This document shows positions 1-5,545 of a stretch of DNA of 6,507 nucleotides, one piece after another. The notes under the pieces are model-generated. The model was not told the DNA's origin. It saw nothing but the letters and a program-made list of their open reading frames with translations, and did no database searches. Within the stretch, counting starts at the first letter, position 1, and every line of letters begins with the position of its first letter. A program made the position numbers and the translations under genes. Origin of the DNA: Maribacter sp. (GTDB taxonomy: Bacteria > Bacteroidota > Bacteroidia > Flavobacteriales > Flavobacteriaceae); assembly GCA_030730545.1 (NCBI GenBank), contig JANQUX010000209.1, positions 1 to 6,507 of the forward strand. Direction: 5' to 3'.

Positions 1-1
1 T

Positions 2-169
2 CCTGAGGCGGGGTTAGCATTGATTTTTGCTGTCGATAGACCGTTAGATATGTGTAGAACAGTAATCAACGTGTCAGGCGATGCAACTGTGTCTATGGTG
101 GTGGCAAAATCTCTAGGTAAATTACATGATCCGAAGGTTAAGAATTGGGATGATAATTATAAACAATAG
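2..169 (+). CDS. Dicarboxylate/amino acid:cation symporter (DAACS family), C-terminal fragment
   Basis: This is the last 55 codons of a gene that begins left of the window; the TAG stop is at 167-169. The fragment covers the final transmembrane helix (TM8) of the glutamate transporter fold, with the run VDRPLDMCRTVINVSGDATV. By alignment from memory with archaeal GltPh, D12, D16, R19, T20, N23 and D27 of the fragment match D390, D394, R397, T398, N401 and D405. In that family the arginine binds the substrate side-chain carboxylate, and the Asn and last Asp help form a sodium site. An acidic substrate (glutamate, aspartate or a C4-dicarboxylate) taken up with Na+ or H+ across the inner membrane is therefore expected. 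The tail after the helix is short and polar (ends NWDDNYKQ), as is usual for a cytoplasmic C-terminus. The family call is firm; the exact substrate and ion are inference. The gene ends at a strong hairpin shared with the convergent gene. Confidence 0.9.
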   Translation, partial: PEAGLALIFAVDRPLDMCRTVINVSGDATVSMVVAKSLGKLHDPKVKNWDDNYKQ

Positions 170-170
170 G

Positions 171-204
171 AAAATTAGGACTTAACCAAGTCCTAATTTT
201 TTTT
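171..204. terminator. Bidirectional intrinsic terminator between convergent genes
   Basis: A perfect 13-bp stem (171-183 pairing with 188-200, left arm AAAATTAGGACTT) closes a 4-nt AACC loop. On the plus strand the right arm ends in TTTT and continues into four more T, giving an eight-T run, the classic form for ending the symporter transcript. On the minus strand the arm also ends in TTTT but is followed by CC, so it should work less well there. The right arm contains the TAG stop (193-195) and last codons of the DUF748 gene, so one hairpin serves both convergent genes. Confidence 0.88.
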
Positions 205-1305
205 AGATTTTTTATCTTTCAATTTATCCGCTGCATCTGTAGCATCTTTAAAATTAAGATCATCATCTACAACATCTTTATAAGCTTGAATCCATGCATT
301 TCTAAATATTCTGGTAACTGTTGGCCACATTTTTGTTTTCACATTGTTTAGGTCGCCTTCCACCGGAATTTTTGTTGCTAGAGTATCTTTCTTATGGTTT
401 TTTAGAACAAATTTAAAGAAGCCCACGAATCCTTCCCATAGCGTTTGTAGAAATCCATCGTCTTTGCCGATTAATTTGGCATTTTTAAGTATGGGTTTAA
501 ATGAACCTTTCATATAACCATCGGCAATAGCCAGTTCCCCGAATAAATCGAAAGAACCTTCGTCAAAATCGATTCCAGCATAATAGTTGGTAAAATCATT
601 AAGTGCAATGGCGTTGGCATTTTCTAGGCTAAAAGAAACATCCATGTCAGGAATTTCCTTTACTAAATTCATGTCACCATCTAAAATAACATTTCCATTA
701 CCTATAGATGTTGCTGTGGCGTGTATATTTGAGGGTAATGTCCTCGATTTTTCCACTACATTTCGAAGATTAGAGGCTGATAATTGAACGTTAGCTAAGT
801 GTAAATCAATATTTGGATCCGCTTGTAATTGTAAAAAAGCAAATTTTCCATTATTGATTGTTAGCTGGTTAATATCAATGGGTACTAAATCGGTTAATGC
901 CTTCGACCAGTCATCTGTATTTGCTTGGCCAGTTGTATCTTGTTGGTCTTCAAAAACGTAAATAATAGTAGGTTCCGACATTTCAATCTCGCTGACTATT
1001 TTACCATGAAAAAGCGCATTCCATTCTACAGAAATATCAGTTTTTTTAAAATCGAGAAAAGGAATTTCAGAATTTGCTTTGACCGTGTTTAAGTACATAC
1101 CATGAATCGTGTAGGCCCCTCGAATAATAGATAGGTCTATATCTTCTACTTGACCATAGTAGCCGGGTATATCTGCAAGAACATTATTTACATAATTCTT
1201 TATAAAATAGGGTAGAGAAAGTCTAATAATAACCAATAAGGTTATTATGATAATAGGTAATACGTACCTTTTCTTTTTATATATTTTACGTTTAATCTCG
1301 CTCAT
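193..1305 (-). CDS. DUF748 (AsmA-like) membrane-anchored envelope protein
   Basis: This 370-aa protein has a very basic N-terminus (MSEIKRKIYKKKR), then one hydrophobic segment at about residues 14-33 with no cleavage or lipobox cysteine. It should be anchored in the inner membrane with the rest in the periplasm. The body is rich in short beta-prone repeats and falls in the DUF748 group, which is related to AsmA. Useful marks are an FFKFVLKNHKKDTLATKIP stretch near 296-314 followed by VEGDLNNVKTKMWPTVTRIF, a conserved closing region of flavobacterial members. Residues 344-370 are highly charged, ending in a lysine-rich tail. AsmA-like proteins are linked to lipid transport or outer-membrane upkeep, but the job of DUF748 members is not established, so function is inference. 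The ATG (1303-1305) is the natural start because the basic segment and membrane helix follow at once. It lies 133 bp downstream of the DCC gene on the same strand and could be read from it; a TACCTTTT box (1333-1340) is a weak promoter candidate. Confidence 0.85.
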   Translation of the reverse strand: MSEIKRKIYKKKRYVLPIIIITLLVIIRLSLPYFIKNYVNNVLADIPGYYGQVEDIDLSIIRGAYTIHGMYLNTVKANSEIPFLDFKKTDISVEWNALFHGKIVSEIEMSEPTIIYVFEDQQDTTGQANTDDWSKALTDLVPIDINQLTINNGKFAFLQLQADPNIDLHLANVQLSASNLRNVVEKSRTLPSNIHATATSIGNGNVILDGDMNLVKEIPDMDVSFSLENANAIALNDFTNYYAGIDFDEGSFDLFGELAIADGYMKGSFKPILKNAKLIGKDDGFLQTLWEGFVGFFKFVLKNHKKDTLATKIPVEGDLNNVKTKMWPTVTRIFRNAWIQAYKDVVDDDLNFKDATDAADKLKDKKSKKN

Positions 1306-1438
1306 AGTTTACTTTGTAATTAACAAACGGGTAAAAGGTAAATGTTAAAAATCTAACGAACACTATTAGAAACCGTTAGAGGTAAAAGAAATCTGCTTTG
1401 AATTAAAATTTGGTGGAAAGGGAGAGCAATAGTAATTA

Positions 1439-1843
1439 TTAAATGAATTTGCTCTTTAATTCTTCTGTAGGTATCATGCAAGCTTCTTTTTTGCCATACC
1501 ACTTGTATCTATTTGCTGCAACAAAATCGTATACGATATTTCTGAAGGACTCCGGCAACCATAGTAAAATAGTAGATATGGTGTTTAGTCCTTTCAAATC
1601 TTTACCAATTTCAAGTGCTGCGGTAGATTTGGTATAGTAGGCAATATTCGGTTCTATTAGAATAATGGAATCAACCTCATTAGTGTCGATATTACGTTCG
1701 TTCAATAATTTTTTTCCAGTTTCACTTTGAATGGCAGCGTATCTAAAAACATCATTTTTATCTCGTTTTATGGCAAATTGAACACTGTTGTTGCATAAGT
1801 TGCAAACACCATCGAAAAGAATGATTTTTTTATTTGAATTCAC
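1439..1843 (-). CDS. DCC-family thiol-disulfide oxidoreductase-like protein (DUF393)
   Basis: This 134-aa protein is full length for the DCC (YuxK-like, DUF393) family. The family signature DxxCxxC is at the N-terminus as D11-G-V-C14-N-L-C17, after a first beta strand (KIILF). Other family marks are FRYAAIQS at 33-40 and a C-terminal block with FVAANRYKWYGK (107-118) followed by C122 and P125. The fold is predicted to be thioredoxin-like and the paired cysteines suggest thiol redox chemistry, but no substrate is proven for the family. There is no signal peptide, so it should be cytoplasmic. The start is GTG (1841-1843): an in-frame TAA lies four codons upstream, no ATG lies between it and the motif, and the family normally begins just before this strand. 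A TAATTTTG box ends only five bases before the GTG, which suggests a very short leader or none. mutS2 lies 158 bp upstream on the same strand, with a palindrome between. Confidence 0.9.
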   Translation of the reverse strand: MNSNKKIILFDGVCNLCNNSVQFAIKRDKNDVFRYAAIQSETGKKLLNERNIDTNEVDSIILIEPNIAYYTKSTAALEIGKDLKGLNTISTILLWLPESFRNIVYDFVAANRYKWYGKKEACMIPTEELKSKFI

Positions 1844-1847
1844 ACTG

Positions 1848-1875
1848 CAAAATTAAAACAATATTTAATCAACAA
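1848..1875 (-). promoter_or_regulatory. Candidate Bacteroidota-type promoter for the DCC gene
   Basis: Read on the minus strand, TTG (1875-1873), a 17-nt spacer and TAATTTTG (1855-1848) match the Bacteroidota -33/-7 pattern (TTG...TAnnTTTG), with a perfect -7 box. Transcription normally starts a few bases after the box, which here falls on or next to the GTG start codon at 1843. The mRNA may therefore be leaderless. The match is visible; the start point is inferred. Confidence 0.5.
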
Positions 1876-1958
1876 CTCACAACATTTTTATAATATCCTA
1901 TCAGAATATAACTGATAAAAACCCAAAATTTAAATCTATTATTATACTTTAAACTAAA

Positions 1959-1980
1959 ATAAAATCGTATACGATTTTAT
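1959..1980. promoter_or_regulatory. 22-bp perfect palindrome between mutS2 and the DCC gene
   Basis: Bases 1959-1980 are identical on both strands; the core is AAAATCGTATACGATTTT flanked by AT on each side, with centre between 1969 and 1970. It starts 22 bp after the mutS2 stop and lies 116 bp upstream of the DCC start. Two readings are possible. As RNA it can fold into an 8-bp stem with a 6-nt GUAUAC loop, followed on the minus strand by a T-rich run, so it could end mutS2 transcription. As DNA it resembles a two-fold operator; GTATAC-centred palindromes are known for GntR/FCD-type repressors such as UxuR. No regulator gene is in the window, so the choice is open. Confidence 0.55.
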
Positions 1981-2001
1981 GTAACTAACTAGAAGTCAGT
2001 A

Positions 2002-4173
2002 TTATTTTTTTATTTCAACCAATTCTAATTGATCTACACTTACATTGGTAGTAAAAATACCATAGTTAACTATGGCTTTACCTTTTTCTAGAGAATCTAT
2101 GCTGCCTACGGCTTTACCATCAAGCATTCGAACACGATCTCCGATAGAAAATACTGGTTTCGGTTTATTCTTCTCTTTGAAAATTGCTTTCTTCTTTTCA
2201 ACTTTCTTTTTCTCGCGAATAACCTTAACCTCTTCTTGAACTTCTTGCGCAACAGCTACTTTTTTAGCTCTTTCAGCTTTTGCTTGGTTAGCAGTTTTCT
2301 TCGTTCGTTTACTATTTTCGGTTTCAACAATCCTTAATAATTCTGAAACCAAAGGGCGTTTCTTATTATCTTGAAAATACTTGTCTGCCGCGACATTTAC
2401 CTTATTCCCTAACTGTATCATGCGCTGATCATGGTCGTAGAGTTCTTGATAGTTCTCTAATTTTGATTTGACCTTTGCATTTAACTTTTCTAAGCGTTGA
2501 CCTTCTTCTCGAGCTCTAATTTCCTCTTCTTTTAGTCGAGAACCTGTTTCAGCCATTTTACTACGTTCTTTCTGTAGTTTGGCTATTGTTGCATCGAAAC
2601 GAACCTTTCCACGTTCAATTTTTTTCTTTGCTTTATTGATAAGAGAAAAGGGAATACCATTCTTGTGAGAAACTTCAAATGTGAAAGAGCTACCAGCTTG
2701 ACCTAAAATCAATTGAAAAGTAGGCTCTAATGTTTTTCCGTCGAAAAGCATATTTGCATTCGTAACATGTGGTAATTCGTTCGCAAGCGCTTTTAAATTG
2801 GCATAGTGTGTTGTAATTACTCCATAAGAACCACGTTCGTAAAAGACTTCTAAGAAAGCCTCTGCCAAAGCACCACCTAATTCTGGATCACTACCAGTAC
2901 CAAATTCATCGATTAAGAATAAAGTATCGCCATCGCAACGCTTTAGAAATTGGTTCATGTTTTTTAATCGGTAACTATACGTACTTAAATGATTTTCAAT
3001 GCTTTGGTTGTCACCGATGTCCGTCAAAATTTTCTTAAAGAAACAAACTTCACTTCTTTCGTGAACGGGAATCAACATGCCGCTTTGAAGCATTACTTGA
3101 AGTATTCCAATCGTTTTTAAGGTAATACTTTTACCACCTGCATTGGGACCGGATATCACAATAATCCTATTCTCAGAGTGTAGTTCAATGGTTTGTGGAT
3201 ACGTTTTTTCGCCCTTTCGCTTATTATTTAAAAATAACAGCGGGTGGTAGGCATCTCGCAGATATAATCTGTTATTTGAATTTATATTTGGTAATAGAGC
3301 ATCGATATCTTCCGCGTGCTTTGCTTTGGCAGCAATGACATCCACTTGCGTCAAATAAACTTGATAATCGCTTAAAAGAGCTCTAAATGGTCTTATTTGA
3401 CTTGTTAATTGCTTGAGAATACGTTGAACTTCTTCCTTCTCTTCAAATTCCAGATTATTAAGCTCACGACTATATTTTAATGCAGCTTCGGGTTCGATGT
3501 AAACAATGCTTCCGGTCTTTGAGGTTCCCATTACGGCACCTTTTACCTTCTTGCGATACATTGCCTTTACTGCTAATACACGTCTATTTTCAACGACAGA
3601 TTCTCTAATTTCATCTAGGTAATCAGAAGAATTATAGGTATTTAGGGCAGTTCCAAAACTTTGGCTAATCTTTCCGCGTACCAGATTAATTTGTCTTCTT
3701 ATTGAAAATAATTGATCAGATGCATTGTCTTTTACTTCACCGAAACGGTCAATAACATCATTGATTAAATTCGGAATTTGATTGTTTGGCTCAAGTTTTA
3801 AGGCAAATTCAAAAAATAAAGGATAATATTCCTTGAATTTTTTAAAGAATTTTTGATGTTGCTCAACAGTAATGCAAATACCGGCAATTCTTTTAAATCC
3901 TTGAAGTTCTAAAGTCGTGTTCTCAATTTTGAGCAGCTTTAGATCATTATTTATACTGTCGAAACCGTGATTGGGAATCCGGTTTTCACTAATTAAAGAT
4001 GAAAGATACTCCGCCGTTTTTCCCAATTCGATTTTTATAACTTCTTCGGTTATGAATGGGGCAATTTCCAATGCGGCTTCCTTACCTAATTCGGTATTGC
4101 AACGAGCAGATACTTGTTTTAATACAGCTGGAAATTCTAAGTCTTGTAATGTTTTGGAATGTATGTTAGCCAC
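2002..4173 (-). CDS. mutS2: MutS2-family ATPase lacking the C-terminal Smr domain
   Basis: This 723-aa protein has the MutS2 layout: a helical core/clamp region (about 1-300), an ABC-type ATPase (about 300-500), a long charged coiled coil (about 510-590), a lysine-rich linker (620-672), and a small beta-rich KOW/SH3-like module (673-720, starting VFSIGDRVRM). Walker A is GPNAGGKS at 342-349. Walker B is LFLID at 418-422 with catalytic E423, followed by FGTGSDP, and the switch histidine is H456 in TTHY. The mismatch-recognition domain of MutS is absent, as expected for MutS2. Family members in other phyla act in DNA recombination control or, in Bacillus subtilis, rescue collided ribosomes. The usual Smr nuclease domain is missing: the protein stops at ELVEIKK just after the KOW-like module, whereas B. 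subtilis MutS2 is about 785 aa. The start is GTG (4171-4173); no in-frame ATG occurs between it and an upstream TAA. It is divergent from ung. Confidence 0.93.
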   Translation of the reverse strand: MANIHSKTLQDLEFPAVLKQVSARCNTELGKEAALEIAPFITEEVIKIELGKTAEYLSSLISENRIPNHGFDSINNDLKLLKIENTTLELQGFKRIAGICITVEQHQKFFKKFKEYYPLFFEFALKLEPNNQIPNLINDVIDRFGEVKDNASDQLFSIRRQINLVRGKISQSFGTALNTYNSSDYLDEIRESVVENRRVLAVKAMYRKKVKGAVMGTSKTGSIVYIEPEAALKYSRELNNLEFEEKEEVQRILKQLTSQIRPFRALLSDYQVYLTQVDVIAAKAKHAEDIDALLPNINSNNRLYLRDAYHPLLFLNNKRKGEKTYPQTIELHSENRIIVISGPNAGGKSITLKTIGILQVMLQSGMLIPVHERSEVCFFKKILTDIGDNQSIENHLSTYSYRLKNMNQFLKRCDGDTLFLIDEFGTGSDPELGGALAEAFLEVFYERGSYGVITTHYANLKALANELPHVTNANMLFDGKTLEPTFQLILGQAGSSFTFEVSHKNGIPFSLINKAKKKIERGKVRFDATIAKLQKERSKMAETGSRLKEEEIRAREEGQRLEKLNAKVKSKLENYQELYDHDQRMIQLGNKVNVAADKYFQDNKKRPLVSELLRIVETENSKRTKKTANQAKAERAKKVAVAQEVQEEVKVIREKKKVEKKKAIFKEKNKPKPVFSIGDRVRMLDGKAVGSIDSLEKGKAIVNYGIFTTNVSVDQLELVEIKK

Positions 4174-4192
4174 GTTATGCTTTAGTAAGCTA

Positions 4193-4200
4193 CAAAGGTA
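4193..4200 (-). promoter_or_regulatory. Candidate -7 box of the mutS2 promoter
   Basis: The minus strand reads TACCTTTG, a perfect match to the Bacteroidota -7 consensus TAnnTTTG, ending 19 bases before the mutS2 GTG. Transcription from it would leave a leader of about 15 nt. No good TTG sits 17-23 nt upstream (TTACAA is the closest feature), so the -33 element is weak or absent. Confidence 0.5.
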
Positions 4201-4312
4201 CGCATTGACAATGAATTGTAATAGGGGTAGATTAGCTTAGATAAATATTCGTTAACTAGTTAAAATGAGTGTACGTATAGAATAAATTACGGATAGATAA
4301 TTGCCCTAACCA

Positions 4313-4342
4313 TTGCTTTAACCTAATCAAATCTTAACTTTG
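4313..4342 (+). promoter_or_regulatory. Bacteroidota-type promoter of ung
   Basis: TTG at 4313-4315, a spacer of exactly 19 nt, and TAACTTTG at 4335-4342 give a full match to the Bacteroidota housekeeping pattern TTG-N19-TAnnTTTG. The predicted start near 4347 leaves a leader of about 24 nt before the ung ATG. The leader carries a purine-rich AAGAAGAG (4359-4366) just before the start, a possible ribosome-binding stretch. Confidence 0.75.
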
Positions 4343-4370
4343 AAGAGGTCAAATATCTAAGAAGAGAATA

Positions 4371-5036
4371 ATGAATATCAGGTTGAATACTAGTTGGGAA
4401 AATCAATTAAAAGGTGAATTTGATAAACCCTATTTTAAGAATTTAATGCAGTTTGTGTCTCGGGAATATGAGCAGCATACCTGCTACCCAAATACAACAG
4501 ATATTTTTGCTGCATTCGATGCATGTAGTTTTGAAAATGTAAAAGTCGTGATCATAGGTCAAGATCCCTATCATGGTCCTGATCAAGCAAATGGTTTATG
4601 TTTTTCGGTAAAAGATGGCATTAAGCATCCGCCTTCATTAATCAATATTTTTAAAGAAATAGAGACAGATTTAAGTATCTGTTATCCAGAAAGCGGTAAT
4701 CTTAAGCGGTGGGCAGCGCAAGGCGTATTGCTAATAAACGCTACGCTTACGGTTCGGGCTCATGAACCTGGTAGTCACCAAAAACAAGGTTGGGAGGTAT
4801 TTACCGATACCGTGATTTCAAAACTATCTGAAAATAGAGAACAAATAATTTTTATGCTTTGGGGCGGTTATGCCAAGAAAAAAGCAAAACTTATAGATGC
4901 GAATAAGCATTATTTATTGACCTCTGGTCATCCTTCTCCGTTAAGTGCCAATCGAGGATATTGGTTCGGAAACAAACATTTTTCATCTTGTAATAAAATT
5001 TTAGAAGATTTAGGCAATAAAATTATAGCCTGGTAA
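4371..5036 (+). CDS. ung: Uracil-DNA glycosylase (family 1 UDG)
   Basis: This 221-aa protein removes uracil from DNA by cleaving the N-glycosidic bond, the first step of base excision repair after cytosine deamination or dUTP incorporation. All family 1 motifs are present and keep Escherichia coli-like numbering: the water-activating loop GQDPYHG at 63-69 with catalytic D65, F78 in LCFSV that stacks on uracil, N123 in LINATLTVR that recognises the base, and HPSPLS at 187-192 with catalytic H187 and the DNA-inserting L191. Length is normal and nothing is missing. It should be cytoplasmic. The ATG at 4371 fits the usual N-terminus, follows a purine-rich leader, and has a complete promoter upstream. 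The gene is divergent from mutS2, and the response-regulator gene follows on the same strand after 79 bp. Cotranscription with that gene is possible because no T-tract terminator lies between. Confidence 0.97.
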   Translation: MNIRLNTSWENQLKGEFDKPYFKNLMQFVSREYEQHTCYPNTTDIFAAFDACSFENVKVVIIGQDPYHGPDQANGLCFSVKDGIKHPPSLINIFKEIETDLSICYPESGNLKRWAAQGVLLINATLTVRAHEPGSHQKQGWEVFTDTVISKLSENREQIIFMLWGGYAKKKAKLIDANKHYLLTSGHPSPLSANRGYWFGNKHFSSCNKILEDLGNKIIAW

Positions 5037-5066
5037 GTTAGATACTTATTAAAGCTTTAAATTTAG

Positions 5067-5086
5067 ATTGTGCTTTGGGGCACAAT
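5067..5086 (+). promoter_or_regulatory. 7-bp hairpin or dyad in the ung/response-regulator gap
   Basis: ATTGTGC (5067-5073) and GCACAAT (5080-5086) form a perfect 7-bp inverted repeat around a TTTGGG loop. It is 30 bp after the ung stop and 29 bp before the response-regulator ATG. No T-run follows, so it is a poor intrinsic terminator. It could be an RNA hairpin between two cotranscribed genes or a protein-binding dyad over the start region. The structure is visible; the role is not known. Confidence 0.5.
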
Positions 5087-5115
5087 AGTAGTTAACAACA
5101 TAAACAACAACTCAA

Positions 5116-5544
5116 ATGAATAACTTAGAAAGGCTAAATACTATTTTATTGGTAGACGATGATGATGCGAGTAACTTTTTACATTCCATCTTTATCAATA
5201 AACTGGACATGGATGTGAATATTAATTCTGCCCTTAATGGTCAAGAAGCCATTGATTTTATTCTAGGTAAAGGTCAAGAGCAATTAGAATTGCCATGTAT
5301 GGTCATGTTAGACTTAAGAATGCCTGTTATGGACGGTTGGCAATTTATGAATGCTTATGAGGAGTTGGTTCCTAAAAAGCTAAAAGATCAAATAACTATT
5401 GTTTTGGTAACGATAAGTGATAACAAAGAGGATAAAGAACGTGCTATCTCCAATAAATATATTGCCGATTTTGCCCAAAAACCTCTTTCTGATGAAACGT
5501 TCAAAGCGTTAATTCAAAAGCATTATAGCTTAGCTACTATTTAA
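5116..5544 (+). CDS. Single-domain response regulator (CheY-like receiver)
   Basis: This 142-aa protein is one receiver domain with no DNA-binding or enzymatic output. The acidic pocket is D14-D15-D16-D17 after ILLV, the phospho-acceptor is D66 in MLDLRMPVMDGW, the switch threonine is T99 in VLVT, and the invariant lysine is K122 in AQKP. All residues needed for phosphorylation by a histidine kinase are intact, so it should be an active phospho-switch that acts by protein contact. Flavobacterial genomes carry many such stand-alone receivers, often acting as phosphorelay carriers or as partners of hybrid kinases. No kinase is in the window, so the partner is unknown. The ATG is preceded by an A/C-rich leader without a Shine-Dalgarno, normal for this phylum. 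It follows ung by 79 bp and has no clear promoter of its own; a 7/8 match, TAAATTTA at 5058-5065, lacks a -33 partner. Confidence 0.93.
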   Translation: MNNLERLNTILLVDDDDASNFLHSIFINKLDMDVNINSALNGQEAIDFILGKGQEQLELPCMVMLDLRMPVMDGWQFMNAYEELVPKKLKDQITIVLVTISDNKEDKERAISNKYIADFAQKPLSDETFKALIQKHYSLATI

Positions 5545-5545
5545 A

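Noticed and set aside
587..787. Plus-strand open frame of 66 codons
   Set aside because: It lies wholly inside the DUF748 gene on the other strand and its translation shows no recognisable motif.
1313..1327. TTTGT/ACAAA inverted repeat 8 bp upstream of the DUF748 start
   Set aside because: It is only five pairs in very AT-rich sequence with a mismatched centre, so chance is likely.
1306..1438. Gap between the DUF748 and DCC genes, searched for a terminator or small RNA
   Set aside because: I saw no stable hairpin with a T-run and no full promoter; only a weak TACCTTTT box on the minus strand.
1443..1637. Plus-strand open frame of 64 codons
   Set aside because: It is antisense to the well-supported DCC-family gene and has no promoter or family features.
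2060..2075. 16-bp perfect palindrome CCATAGTTAACTATGG
   Set aside because: It falls in conserved codons of the KOW-like module of mutS2 (around IVNYG), so the protein sequence explains it well enough; no second copy was seen.
3971..4240. Plus-strand open frame of 89 codons crossing the mutS2 start
   Set aside because: It is mostly the complement of the mutS2 N-terminus, and its end lies in the divergent promoter region.
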